64,000 nt of DNA from Podarcis raffonei (Eukaryota; Chordata; Lepidosauria; Squamata; Lacertidae). Location of the stretch: the NCBI RefSeq assembly GCF_027172205.1, contig NC_070616.1, forward strand, positions 15,304,001 through 15,368,000, read 5' to 3'. Made by a program: the position numbers and the translations under genes. Positions within the stretch are counted from its first letter, which is position 1, and each line of letters starts with the position of its first letter. Positions 1 through 10,877 of the stretch are shown one piece after another. The notes below the pieces were generated by a model. The model saw nothing but the letters and a program-made list of their open reading frames with translations, was not told the DNA's origin and ran no database searches.

Positions 1-840
1 TTATATGATTTAAGGGTGGACAGGGCTACCGACGCCAATACTCCCTTCATGACGTCTCGTTCCCAAGGCTCCAAAGGTTCTCTGGGAATGGCTTTGGCAA
101 TTGTCATGCCTCTGGTATAAACTGTTGGAAGCTGTCCATCTGAAAACGATAGAGCATCCACAGTGTCATTGTAACTCCAGGTACAAACTTGGAGAAATAG
201 ATGTTTAGTTCCAGGCATAAAAGGACAAAGGACTGAAGCAAGTTTCCCACCCTAGGGGAGCGCGAGGATTGTTTTGACAGTAAGAGACAACCGCTTGCTT
301 GTCTGCCCAAAAACATACTCTGTGATTCCTAAACTCCTTGGCCCACAAGTGCACTGCAACTACTATAGGAAAAAATTATAGGAAGTTGAGGTCACGTGTG
401 ATAGGCTTTCCCTGCCAGGCAGAGGGCCAACGCTGAGCACACCACTGCCCTTAAACACCAAACCCCAGGGAACCAGCCGCGTAAGACTGTATCTGAAAGT
501 CTGCACCAAGCATCAGATTATCCTGCCATAAAGAAATGCCATTGTATTTGTCCAAGAACCTTAACCAAACCTCCAGGTCAGACTTGACCGCCTTAGAAAG
601 GTGCACCCTGTGTTGAGGGGCCCGCAGACCTGCGGACAGCTTTGCCAAACGCCCACAAAAGGGGCGGCCGGGGGACACCACCCGGCAAGCGAAATTGAGG
701 TGACCTAGTAGCGATTGAATCTGTCTAAGGGTTTCTTAAAGTTACAGGCTTCTAGAAGTTCCTTTTTCCAGTCATGTGATGGCACAATGGCACTTTCTCA
801 CCCTAGTGCCATTGGGCCAGCCCTCAATTAAATTTAGTGT
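1..840 (-). mobile_element. DIRS/Ngaro-type retroelement fossil, reverse transcriptase/RNase H part
   Basis: The minus strand encodes stretches typical of the end of the reverse transcriptase and the RNase H domain of tyrosine-recombinase retroelements. Examples are the segment around 451-681 (motif HRVHLSKAVKSDLEVWLRF, then a GADFQIQSYAAGSLGFGV-like RNase H start) and 104-316 (KFVPG...RFQ...PEA, like the KHIPG...ALSRFQ...PEAD block at the end of that domain). The family assignment is from motif memory. The copy runs off the left window edge, where its recombinase part would be expected. It is broken in several places and I regard it as an old fossil. Confidence 0.7.
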
Positions 841-884
841 GACCACCTCACAGTACACCAATTACACGAATTTCTACAATATAC

Positions 885-1515
885 GCCAGATTGTGGGAGA
901 CTTCTGTGAGGGAAAACTCGATGATTTAGAGTCTCAGGCAGGAGTTGATTAAACAAACACGAAAAGTTTTTATTAAACAAAGGCAGTTTATGACACAAAG
1001 TGGGTCAGGAAATGAGTTCTTTCAGGTAGAATTTAACTTACTTTATAAGATGTCTCAGGCTTAAACACTAATAATTATAGGTACAACTCTTCTTAAAACT
1101 TCAGTTACTGAACATCGGTTTGCACAACAGGTAGATAAATATTCAGGTTTCCAGAAAAAATGGTAAAATGTTCAAATCAGTGTCTATTGCAGCTTAATGC
1201 TTTGGTTCATGAGTGAGGGGCATTTTTCTTCAGTTACTCCCTCTCTTAACAATCCCATAACTGAGGTATTATAAATGGTATTACAGACCCAGGGGATCCC
1301 CTTTCCCCTTGTTACTGGGTTGGGAGTCTTCAGTACCTAGAAGAATTCTCCCTTGCTGGCTAGACTGAAACCCAGGGAGCCAGAATTCCCACAGGATCTC
1401 TCTCTCTCTCCTGGTTCAGACTCAGCCCTCCCAGCACACTCCTGTCTGGATCTCTTCCCCAGACTCTCAGCCTGGTCTCCCTGTCCCAGCTGCAAGGCTC
1501 TGTCCTCTCCCTATG
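885..1515. other. Stretch without a recognisable gene, LTR-like sequence
   Basis: No coding signal seen. On the minus strand an AATAAA signal near 975 followed by a stretch ending CTCCCACA near 891 looks like the end of a retroviral-type LTR, but I could not find the partner end or a target duplication, so this stays a suspicion. The right edge is the GATAG duplication of the Gypsy solo LTR. Confidence 0.3.
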
Positions 1516-2062
1516 GATAGTGTGGTAAACCTTCGCCTCCAGCCACTCGCCCCTCCCTCACCTGTCTTTGCTCTCCGGCCAGTCCAGGCTTCTTGAGCAG
1601 GGCTGGTAGGCGTGTTTACGTGTTACCGAAACAAGACCAAGTAAACCCGGTAGGGCTGCCACCACTCCCTCTGTTCCCGGGGACCCAGAACCACAACCCA
1701 GGGACAAGGCTGTGACCCGTTACCACTGGCTATCCCCACTCCACAAGTTGTATCCACAGACTTGCAGACAGAAATTCTACGGTAGAGCGCAACCAAGCGT
1801 AAGGCTAGGAATTAGCTATTCCCTCGGAAAGGCACATAAACCAAACAGATTCTTCTTTAAAAATTTATTTTAAAAGAACAACAGAAAACATGCTAAAATA
1901 GCAGGCACTTCTTTGGCAAGTTACAAGCAAGAAAAATAAAGACATTGTAAAATCTAACTGGCTTACATACTCACAACTAAGAGACAGATAGAATAGTTAA
2001 AGTCCTTCCAGAGTTCCGCATTCAAAGTCTTTTCCAATTCTCCATCACAAAGGATGAAGGAA

Positions 2063-2078
2063 CAGGGGCGCCGACTTA
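2063..2078 (+). repeat. Left terminal inverted repeat of the hAT element
   Basis: CAGGGGCGCCGACTTA. It pairs with 7762-7777 and differs at a few positions. Transposase binding and cleavage would occur at the CA terminus. Confidence 0.85.
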
Positions 2079-2676
2079 TAAAAAATATTGGGGGGGCCCA
2101 TACCGGGGTCCTGCCCCGGGAAGTTTTCTAAATTTTAGATGAAAATTAGTGAGTTTTAAAGTTTTTTTAAAGTATTTTAGAGTCATATGATCAACATTAG
2201 AACCCCGAAAACTCGACTCTCTATAACTCCACACTCCGGGAAACTCGACAAGCCTGAAACACCTTTTGGCTTTGAAAAAAGAAACAAAACATAAACACGC
2301 ACGGTATTTTCGTAAAAAGCTAATTTAATTTACAGTAACAATTATGCTTATAGACTATTACAGAGCAGTGAATATATAGCTCTGAAAAGACTGAAATGAT
2401 ATTTAAATAAATCCTAAACTATCATTAAAAGAATAAAACATAAAATATTGCTGTCACACAGTAATAGCACTTTGATTAATAAGTGAAATAGCTAATTTAA
2501 GCTTACTTTGAATAAGGCTGAGGGTTCATTAAATAAAAATAATATCTCAAAGTTAATGCTTTAATACAGTTAATAAAGTTAATACAGTATGCGTAATACT
2601 GTATGTAAATACTGTAATACTGTATGTAAATAACGGGCTTTAATTGGGTCTTTAGAACCAAGTGTCTAGAGTGTCT

Positions 2677-4860
2677 TTAGAAAGGTGCAAATGTCGACCG
2701 TCTGACAGGATTACTGAATATGAAGTCGTTGATGACTGGTCGGATATCCAATTCATCCAAAACATCTCGATGGGCTTGAAGAACAGCCAAGTTGTTCAAT
2801 CGCTTCTGTCCCATTGTTGATCGGAGATATGACTTCAGACGTCTAAGGGCGCTAAATGACCGTTCTGCTGTTGCTGTCGTGATTGGAACTACTTGGAGAA
2901 GCTTAATGCACTTCACTACTTCACATAACATTTCTCCAATTGCAGGCTCTTGTGTAATGTACTTTCTCACATCACGCATGTTTTTTAAGACCAGTTGTTT
3001 TTTATTAGCGATATCGGCTAACATATTCAAGTGTAAGCGCAGTCTCTCAATGTCCAGGTCATTTTTGAAAAACTCAGTTGATTTTTCAAAATTTGTTTCA
3101 CCTCTGTTTACTAAAAGCAAGCACTCTTGTTCAACTGCAATGACCTGTGTGAATCCAGTCGATGCAAACCGCTCAGTAATGCAAGATTGCACCGTTTCAC
3201 AAACTTCAATGTAAATAGCTTTGTAGTATTCCTTTGGGGTTTTGAAAGTGTGCGGTGAGCTGGCTTCGTTGTTTTCATACTTCTTTGGTATACGTCGATT
3301 CCGAGGAAGCGAAGGATCATCAACTTGTGAAGGTTTTTCTTTTAAACACAATTCCCAAAAGTCTTCAAAACTATCACGCCTTCCATTCAATATACAAATC
3401 AAGCCCTCATATATTTTTTCCAGATCAGAAACACTTAGATGAGGGCATTGAATTTTTTCATTGACATCCTCTACTGGGTTCATTGCATGGCAATAAAGAC
3501 GTAAAAAGAAATAAGTTTTGAATTGTAACATTGACTCAAGGTAGCCTGCACATTTATAACCTGCCTCTGTTTTGTCCTCTGCAGAAAATGTTTCAAAAAA
3601 CTCTAGAAGTTCTTCAAAGTTTTTCAATACTCTCAAGATACTAGAAGCTCGCATAGTCCATCGAGTCGGGCAAAGGGGTCGTAGACCAGCTTGGCCGTTG
3701 GCCCTATCACAGCGTATGCTTCTGAAAAGTTCCATCCTTTTGTTGGATTCCCTTACGGTGTTTATTAAGTCCTTGGCTAAGGCCATAATATCCCTCATAG
3801 ACGTAAGATGGCGGAGACTGTCTACAACTGCCAAGTTTAAACTGTGAGCAGTGCAGTGCACATAACGTGCTTTTGGTTGTATATCCAAAACTAACTTTTT
3901 AAGTCCTTTGAACTTGCCTCTCATATTCGAGGCACCATCATAGCACTGTCCTCTTAAGTTATCCATTGACAAATCAAAACGAGCAAATACGTCTTTTAAA
4001 ATACTAAACAGAGTTTGTGATTCAGTGTTGGGGGTCTCGTATAAGCCAATAAAGTCTTCGTTGATAATTAAGGAATCATCATCGACAGTACGAATACAAA
4101 ATGACACCTGTTCGTGAAGCGAAGAATCACTTGTTTCGTCAACAATAATAGAAAAATGTTCAGTCTTCTTGATTGAAGCCAATACTTTTCTCAACACAGA
4201 CTTTCCTAGTAGATCAATGATCTCGTTTTGAATATCGTGGGACGTCCACTTATACCCAGAACGCCCAAACCAATCTTTTAACTCAGGTACGTCATTCTTT
4301 CGGAGTTCCAACAATTGAAAAAAATTTGAGTTTACATCTTCGTGCCCTCTAATTGCTAGTCCTTGTCGGCATAAAAATAGCACGGTAGTAAAAATTGTCT
4401 CAAGAGCTAAACGGCCTTTCTTCATATCACTATGTAACTGTTCATTCAATTGGGAGGCCACACTTCGGTTAGTGATGGAATTTAGTTTCAGAACACCTTC
4501 TTTATGCGTAAACGTATTTTCATGAAGACGGAATTTTTCCAAAGCCTTTTTCCAGTTAGAAAACCCTATGGAAATAAATGCATCTTCTTTTTTTGAAGAA
4601 AATTGTAATAGATTTTTAGCATCTGCCTCTTTGCAGGTTTTGCAAAAAACTTTTTTGGTACATTCTTCATATTCTAGCCATGTATATTTGATCAACCAAG
4701 ACTTCTGAAATGATCTTCCCTTACCGGATTGTCCAGGTTTCGGCTGTGAACGGTTCTCGGATGAAGACAACGCAGCAATTGACGACACAATTATTGTCGG
4801 AGGTTGACTTACAGTATCATCAACTTCCAAGCGTGCCTTTTTGGTTACAAATTTATCCAT
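2677..4860 (-). CDS. hAT transposase, ZMYM1-like, with TTF-type zinc finger
   Basis: An uninterrupted 727-residue frame. From the N-terminus: a basic, serine-rich leader (1-50); a TTF-type zinc-finger region (about 55-125) with the C-x2-C pair at residues 73 and 76 (FCKTC) and a later histidine; then the hAT catalytic core with VDETSD (first acidic residue D241), CYDGASNM (D308), H-x-LNLAV near 339 and the PTRW block near 398-401. The C-terminal dimerisation helix region carries TATAERSFSALRRLKSYLR with E666 as the likely third catalytic acid. All expected family motifs are present. The enzyme would act in the nucleus, cutting and rejoining the element ends at 2063 and 7777. The start at 4860 is the first ATG of the frame; the leader lacks a bacterial-style signal, as expected. 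Similar proteins are often annotated as zinc finger MYM-type protein 1-like in vertebrate genomes, but the flanking inverted repeats show that this is a transposon gene and not a domesticated host gene. Confidence 0.9.
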   Translation of the reverse strand: MDKFVTKKARLEVDDTVSQPPTIIVSSIAALSSSENRSQPKPGQSGKGRSFQKSWLIKYTWLEYEECTKKVFCKTCKEADAKNLLQFSSKKEDAFISIGFSNWKKALEKFRLHENTFTHKEGVLKLNSITNRSVASQLNEQLHSDMKKGRLALETIFTTVLFLCRQGLAIRGHEDVNSNFFQLLELRKNDVPELKDWFGRSGYKWTSHDIQNEIIDLLGKSVLRKVLASIKKTEHFSIIVDETSDSSLHEQVSFCIRTVDDDSLIINEDFIGLYETPNTESQTLFSILKDVFARFDLSMDNLRGQCYDGASNMRGKFKGLKKLVLDIQPKARYVHCTAHSLNLAVVDSLRHLTSMRDIMALAKDLINTVRESNKRMELFRSIRCDRANGQAGLRPLCPTRWTMRASSILRVLKNFEELLEFFETFSAEDKTEAGYKCAGYLESMLQFKTYFFLRLYCHAMNPVEDVNEKIQCPHLSVSDLEKIYEGLICILNGRRDSFEDFWELCLKEKPSQVDDPSLPRNRRIPKKYENNEASSPHTFKTPKEYYKAIYIEVCETVQSCITERFASTGFTQVIAVEQECLLLVNRGETNFEKSTEFFKNDLDIERLRLHLNMLADIANKKQLVLKNMRDVRKYITQEPAIGEMLCEVVKCIKLLQVVPITTATAERSFSALRRLKSYLRSTMGQKRLNNLAVLQAHRDVLDELDIRPVINDFIFSNPVRRSTFAPF

Positions 4861-5199
4861 TGCAAACTTAATTCACAATACACTGAGACTAAAGTAAACG
4901 AATAAAATATAGGGGACGGGGACGGCCACAACGTAGAAGCTGGCTAGGCTGGATGGCCAAGCTCAGTATTATCTACACTGACCCACTGTTCCTAAACTGT
5001 GGCACCGGCCAAGCCAGCTCAGAATTGTCAGCACTGGGTAAGGTTCCACTTAAAATTAAAATTGCTGGCTGTGACAGCTGAGTCAATCTCGCCCTGACTT
5101 AGCTGTAACCTTACTCTTTAGGATTAAACAGCGCCTATTCCAATAAAACGTACCCCGGTAGCTGTGACTCAAATCCCGTTAACGCTAGCTCAGGCCCAG

Positions 5200-5236
<37 letters not shown>

Positions 5237-6532
5237 AATATGCTATTATTAGTTCTCTAACTATATCTAGAATTGTGTTTCTATCCAAAAGGCTCTACTT
5301 AAAATTTCCCCAAATCAATTAATGAAGCAACAAATTCCTAGTGAAAGAGAACCTTTATTTGTTAATTAAGGCAACAAATTCCCAGTGTAAGAACCCTTAT
5401 TTGCTTGCAGGCTATAATTTTTTAGCTAGAGGGAGGAATGAGAGGCTTAGTAGCCAGTGCCAAGAATCACCGCTAAACCAGGCACTGTGCCCCCTCAGCA
5501 AAATTCACGTAGAGTTATTTACAGCATTCAAATTGCAGTCCCAAACCTCCACTCTACTCGGCACTGAGGCAAAGCAGGACAAATTCCGCCAATAAGAACC
5601 ACGAAAGTGAATTAATTGCAATAATCTATATGGCCTCTACCTTATGCAGAACCTTATGCAATTAAAATCCCCAGCAATTAAATCACTTATGCACTTAAAT
5701 CCCTTGATTCCTTCTGAAATTAAATCCAACTAGCAAAATTTATTTTATCTTATTTTGAATATTATTATTATTATTTTATTTATATATATATATAATGCGT
5801 TCAACTGTTTTTTAAACAGAAGGGGTGGGTACTGTAGGCAGGGGGCAGTAACTGCCCTTGCTCCTGATCAAGCAAATAAATTTAAAGTAACCACTAAATA
5901 AAATGAGTTGGCCTAATGAACCAACTTCCAATTAATTTAAACGGAATTAAGTAATTAAATTGGCCTGCAATAATAAATACTGTTTCTTAACAACACACTA
6001 AGGCAATGAGGTAATTAACTAACCAAAGGACTTAAATCAACCAAATGAATCTAATCACCAATTAAATTAAATTGATATACAATCAGAATCCAGCAGCAAT
6101 TGATCTTCCCTTTCTCTTAGTCAACCAAAATGAATTTAAAGTTCCAACCAAATGAATTAAATTACCAAAATGAATCCACACTCGATAAGTTTAAATACAA
6201 CTGGAATCAAGCAATAAGTTGACTACTGCAAGCACTTATTAAAGCAATCAAATTTATTATATTTCAGGGTTGCATATATATCCTTGGAGCGCTAAAGCCC
6301 TAATTAAAGCGCTTTAATATAATAACACTCAGAGTCAAACCTCTATGAGCTCTTAAAATGCTTAACTTAAATAACTTGTTCTCTTCCAATCCACCAATTG
6401 AGCTATATTGTCACTTATAAAGCCTAAAGGTTATGAAAATCGGCCTCCTGTGCTTAGCTTTAGAGAAATAAACAGCAGAAGCACTCACACTGAGCACTGA
6501 GTATCCAATTCCCACAACAGAGTGCCTCACCT

Positions 6533-6582
6533 AAAATGGCCGCCGGGCCAAACCACGTGGTTAGCTCAAAATGGCGACCGCA
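6533..6582. promoter_or_regulatory. Paired AAAATGGC boxes around a CACGTG E-box
   Basis: AAAATGGCCGCC, then CCACGTGG, then CTCAAAATGGCGACC within 50 bp. The same arrangement, with nearly identical spacing, recurs at 28782-28830 upstream of the Ngaro-type gag. AAnATGGC is the YY1 core and CACGTG the USF/Myc-type E-box; binding itself is inferred. Confidence 0.55.
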
Positions 6583-7171
6583 ACTTCCTGGTTACCAAGC
6601 AACACAGCTATCAACTTCCTGTTCCTGGCTGCCAGCGTCCTGCCTCTGTGTCTGAAACAATAAGCCTCAACCCGGGCGCACTGAAGAAAAGCTCCCCCCC
6701 CACAGCACCCTGTGGGAGCCGGCAAATCAAATCACACTACACAATACACACCAGGCACACACCTCACTCCCCTTTTCAATGCTTCAAGTCGAAGACCTGT
6801 ACTGATTTAAAGGAATATTCCCACAAAAATTGCCCCTATTAAGATGGCGGCCGTCCCCCTGGTCACGTGGCTCCTTAAAGGGCTATCAGGAAGAGATCGT
6901 TACTAAGCAACCCCGCCGCCCCTTCTCACAGCCGGCGTGCTGCTAAAGGATCCCCTGGACTCTCCCAGATTTTTCTACTCACGTGTGATCCTTGGCGCAG
7001 AGGCAGCCAGTGCACAATACCACAATACAAGGACGCGTCTCACCCGGCAACGATGCAGCTGCTACTGTCGGCTTTACCTCTCTTAAGCCGATGTGGAGAA
7101 AAGCTGCGCTGAACTATTCCAAGCAGCCACTTTCAGACAAAAGGACCTATGAGAATAAAGCCCACCCCTGT

Positions 7172-7256
7172 GCTGCGAGTGATTTCCGCCCGGGAAAGCT
7201 TGCAACTGAAGCTGCGCTGCAAGTGATTTCAGCCCCAGAAAGCTAGCAGTTGAAGT
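7172..7256. repeat. Two-copy 44-bp direct repeat in the hAT 5' region
   Basis: GCTGCGAGTGATTTCCGCCC at 7172 is repeated with a few changes as GCTGCAAGTGATTTCAGCCC at 7216, each continuing into GAAAGCT..GCA..TGAAG. The function is unknown; it may be a promoter subrepeat. Confidence 0.6.
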
Positions 7257-8257
7257 GGAGCTCGGACTCCAGAAGGAATTAAATTTCCTTTAGTGATTTC
7301 AGCTCAAAATGCAAACAGCAGCTGCAGCTTTGCCCGGAAGGATCAGCGCCTGCTGCGCTTAAGCTCCACGTGATAGAAGGAAAAAGGCACCAACGACGAC
7401 AGGATCAGCTGGGAAACGTGGGGGCTAGCCGGAGAAGAGAGGGCGAGCCCCCTCTGCTCCGGCCCTAAATAGGGCAAGCCACGCCCCCCAGCCAGCCGAT
7501 TGGCTGGCTGGGAGGCGTGGCCGGTTGGGATTCCCCTGTTCTCGCGAAGCAGCGAGGCAGGAGCCCCCGCCCGGGGATTCCCTAATCTCGCGGGGCTCTC
7601 CGGCTAGGGCGCGCGGCTGGCTGGCTGGCTGGAGAGGGAGCAGGTGGGGAGGAGGCGGGGGACGGCGGCGGCGCTCTGCTGGAGGGGCGCCTGAGATTAT
7701 TGGGGGGGCTGAGCCCCCCCAAACAAATTATTGAGGGGGCTCGAGCCCCCTCAGGCCCCATGGAGTCGGCGCCAGTGTGAAGGAATGGCTACTAGGTGGA
7801 ACATCAGCAGCCGGGCGATTTGCGGATTGCAGAGCGTGCCTTCTCAGCCATTTCCAAGACCTTTTATCCCCAATTTACAAGTAGCTTCGGAACCCCAAAA
7901 CCAATCATAACTCCTGATTATTTTTTGAAGGACCAAAGAACCCAGAGCCTAAATCAAAGGGTTCCTCCCTTCCCGTGAAACTTATGTAGATTCACATTCT
8001 CAGGCAATCAAGGCCAGATAACATCACTGAGGGAATGCACTTAACTTCGGACCCTGGTGTCAAAGCTTTCATTAAATCAAGGGGTTTCCTTTCCCATAGT
8101 AAATCTCTCAACACCCCGGGAGCCTGCTAGTCTGAGGTTAAAGGGACAGAACTTATATCCCATGGTCCTTGTGGCTTGCTGGTTACCCACAAGGCCTCAC
8201 TCTTGCTGCTTGACCAAGGAATAGCTTCTAACCAAACACTAACTTTACTACAGATAG

Positions 8258-9169
8258 TCTCCTCAGTGTGTATCTCCTTTCCCTCTCAGAACCCCTTCAC
8301 CCACTCTCCCAACCAGAAACCTGTCTTAACCTTTCCAAACCAATCATATCCCTCCCCTGGAACTCTGGCCAATCAGACCCTATTGCCAGTCAATCATTTG
8401 GTGGCAGGAAAAAAAAACCACTTGGTGACCCAAACTGCCCAGCAAACAAACTTTTCCGTCACAGGCCTTGGGTGTTAAGGATCTTTGTGGGCTCGATGGA
8501 GGAGTCCAGCTTTTCAAGGATAACATGAAAGACAGCCGAGGACAGAGGAGAACAGTCAACCTGTGGATATCAGGAGGACTGCTCCAACCCCAAACAGTTG
8601 GCACAGGGTTGGCAACAGAAATTGGCAATTCCATGTCAAATACCCATATAAGCTTTCCTTCTACCCAAAATCATATCCCTAGACCTTCTGCCCACCTCAC
8701 GACTGGATATCTCATGCAGCTTCTCACTCTCCACAATTAAGTATGGCAGCCATACTTAAGGATCTTCATGCCTCTACAGTCTCTAAAGTGGAGTATTGGC
8801 ATGCCAAATCGTTAAACAAAGCTCACGCTTATGTTCAGGTTTGGGAATCTTCATTGCATAGACTAGCTGCAAAGGGTTGCTGCTGGTCAGCTGATTTCTG
8901 TCTCTCATGTTTTCAGTGGCAGTGTAACATCTCAGCTTCTGTGGGAGGAAACAGCATATCAGAATCACGGGGCTGGTCTGGACCAAGGAGGCAGAGCACA
9001 GCTTGTGGCAAACCCCCTCAGTGAATATGTGTCATAGAGCTCTGTTCTTATTTATGCCAAAGGCACAAGGCCACCTGCGAGATCATCGTGGGCTCTCTGA
9101 AATGTGCCCTCTTTCCATGATGTTCAGAGAGAACCAAGGAGCGGAATTTAAAAGTTCTCCTTGGACATC
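8258..9169. other. Stretch without a recognisable gene
   Basis: Between the solo LTR and the short L1 insertion. It contains two CCAAT-type pentamers near 8340 and 8370 and otherwise no family I recognise. Short open frames here (up to about 100 codons) show no recognisable motifs. Confidence 0.4.
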
Positions 9170-9534
9170 AGGACACAACAGGCTTTAAAAATTTTTTTAA
9201 ATTAAATGTTACAAAAAAATGAATAGAAAAAAAGAAATAGAAACAATACATAACCATACATAAAAACATTTTATCTACACAATTTTCCAGAATGCAAACT
9301 ACAAAAGAAGAAAGACAAAAGATAAAAGAAACAAGAAAAAAATGAAAAAAGAAAATACTTTTCATAATTATTCCAAATTCATACTTCAAACATTACAATA
9401 TTTAAATCCTAGTTAAAATATTACAAAAGACTTCCACCGCATTCACCACACGTCTCTTGGTTAGTTAACTTTTACATCTGTTCTTTAGTCACTTCCTTTC
9501 CTTAAATTCTTTCATAGTAGGACACAACAGGCTT
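9170..9534 (-). mobile_element. 5'-truncated L1 3' end with 16-bp target duplication
   Basis: The 16-bp repeat AGGACACAACAGGCTT occurs at 9170-9185 and 9519-9534. The 333 bp between them is minus-strand L1 3' sequence: a T-rich tract on the left (the poly-A side) and a right end resembling the last codons of ORF2 followed by the 3' UTR seen in the longer L1 copies here. The long perfect target duplication and short length are typical of an L1 insertion cut short at its 5' end. Confidence 0.8.
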
Positions 9535-9861
9535 ATTTGATTCCGAGTACCATTGGCAAGTCCATGCCAAATGTCCTCATAGCCATTGTCTCAGCCAGAC
9601 CCGCAGGACGTTTCCCCAAATTCTATCCAATCTTTTCGCTTGCCAGAATCTCCTGGGCAACGAGACCTTTTGAATAGGCAAGGCTTTCCTTGCCCTCATA
9701 GCAGGTGCCCAGGACACTGGAGAAATGCCTCACCCCAGGACAGTTGCTGAAATGGGCAAATGTCAGGCTGTCACTTCAGGGAAAGAGCTTTTCAGCTTTT
9801 GGGACTGCAGAATGGAAAAAACCTAGGAGAGTAATGGGTATTCCAGGATCCCGGGTGGGGG

Positions 9862-10116
9862 GTGGGTGTTGTATAGTGGGAAAGATGGGCGACAGACACA
9901 GCTCTTTTAAGCAACAGCTCTTTATTACAGCAGTTAGCACTGCTCTAAGTCTCTTGAACAACAGTGAAGCTGGCTGCCTTATATAATGCTCAATAACTTG
10001 TAACAGTAACAAATTCCAACTAACTACCCAATTGGTGAAAGCAGCTCTCAATCCTTCATTTGCATACTGGTGGCCCAGAGTGAGAACTGCAGCCAGTCTG
10101 AATACATAACAGTGGG
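9862..10116 (-). mobile_element. Short solo LTR (245 bp) with 5-bp target duplication
   Basis: The sequence from 9867 (TGTTGTATAG) to 10111 (CATAACA) is flanked by GTGGG on both sides (9862-9866 and 10112-10116). On the minus strand it has a TATA-type box (ATTATATAAGG near 9979) followed by AATAAAGAGC near 9930, in the order expected of an LTR promoter and poly-A signal. This is a retrovirus/LTR-element fossil; the family is not named. Confidence 0.8.
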
Positions 10117-10536
10117 TAACACCATGCGGCTTGGGCAGTGGTCACGTGGGTTATCCTGGTAGATCGTGGTTGATCGCGGGCAAGTAAGGTCCCTTTATTC
10201 CTCCCCCAGTGCTTGGTTCCTCCGTTGGCGCTGCAGCAGTAGTGAACATTATGTAATATGGAAAGCGAAAGTAAAGTTAGCTGTATCGCTACATGCGAGT
10301 GGCAGTGACTTGTATTTGAGTGGTTTTTTTATCCTCCCCCCCCCCAAAGCTCAATAACTTTGATCAGGTCCCTGAAAAGCAGGTGATACGCTGAGCGCTT
10401 GCCTGCCTAGGAAAGTGGGGGGGTGGGGAGGACAGAAAGAAGAAAGCCCGTTTGTTTTTCCCCTCCCTGTAGCGCTCCCTGCCGTGGAGGCAGGCAAAGG
10501 CAGGGGGTGCGGCCAGCTCGGGTGGGTGTTGAAACT

Positions 10537-10830
10537 GGGGCTTTAAAAAATGGAGCGAAGTCGGAGAGAGCATGGTTTCCACAAAGACTCTCTTCCTGCA
10601 AAGAGGGGAGGGGTTGTGGGCGGGATCCGATCTCCGCCTCAAGCACCCATTCACCTGGCTGGTGCACCATGCCCACGGGCAAGCGCCCAACCAGGCGGCT
10701 TGGAAGGGGCGTGGACGGCAGCTTAATTTGCTGCTGCGCCAGCTACGCGGCCTCACTTTTCGTCGTCCAGTCGCGAGTCTGGGGCTTTAAAAAATGGAGC
10801 GAAGTCGGAGAGAGCATGGTTTCCACAAGA
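10537..10830 (+). repeat. Duplicated leader segment in copy A
   Basis: The stretch beginning GGGGCTTTAAAAAATGGAGC occurs at 10537 and again at 10781, 244 bp later, and continues identically for about 50 bp (to TTTCCACAA). The corresponding part of the copy at 42.9 kb is present once. Confidence 0.8.
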
Positions 10831-10877
10831 GTCTTGGCAATCGAGCACCTGCTGCTTACTCAGCCGCTTCTCTTTAA

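Larger units (their letters stand above)
4861..7760 (-). promoter_or_regulatory. Long 5' region of the hAT transposase, CpG-rich at its outer end
   Basis: No second gene is seen here. The part nearest the transposase start holds copies of a phrase like AGCTCAGTATTATCTACACTG (near 4962) and an AT-rich core with a triplet microsatellite (ATT)n at about 5205-5233. Further out, at 6533-6582 and 6838-6875, are AAAATGGC / AAGATGGCGGC boxes (YY1-like) together with CACGTG E-boxes. From 7430 to 7740 the DNA is very GC-rich and ends in short GGGGGGCT..AGCCCCCC palindromes just inside the terminal repeat. This looks like a promoter and untranslated leader. A possible intron cannot be excluded. Confidence 0.55.
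2063..7777 (-). mobile_element. hAT DNA transposon, apparently complete (5.7 kb)
   Basis: The ends are imperfect inverted repeats: the left end reads CAGGGGCGCCGACTTA and the complement of the right end reads CACTGGCGCCGACTCC. An identical 8-bp duplication TGAAGGAA lies just outside (2055-2062 and 7778-7785), the target size expected of hAT elements. The corresponding site in the second Gypsy LTR (17356-17363, TGAAAGGA) is unoccupied, which fixes both boundaries. The element contains one long open transposase reading frame on the minus strand and an unusually long 2.9-kb sequence upstream of it. Perfect target repeats and an open frame point to recent insertion, later than the solo-LTR formation or LTR insertion it interrupts. 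Confidence 0.92.
1516..8257 (-). mobile_element. Gypsy-type solo LTR split by a hAT transposon
   Basis: The LTR starts TGTGGTAAAC at 1521 and ends TTTACTACA at 8252. It is flanked on both sides by the 5-bp direct repeat GATAG (1516-1520 and 8253-8257), so it is a complete solo LTR. Without the inserted hAT (2063-7777 plus one target copy) it is about 1.0 kb. It is closely similar to the LTR at 16822-17867, which lies next to a gag-like ORF on the minus strand; orientation is taken from that copy. The only large difference is an extra stretch of roughly 60 bp in the second copy near 17510-17570. The family looks fairly young; this copy is a fossil without an interior. Confidence 0.85.

Noticed and set aside
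885-8740. Second LTR enclosing the Gypsy solo LTR
   Set aside because: TGTGGGAGAC near 891 and CTCTCCACA near 8736 look like ends, but the flanking bases do not form a target duplication.
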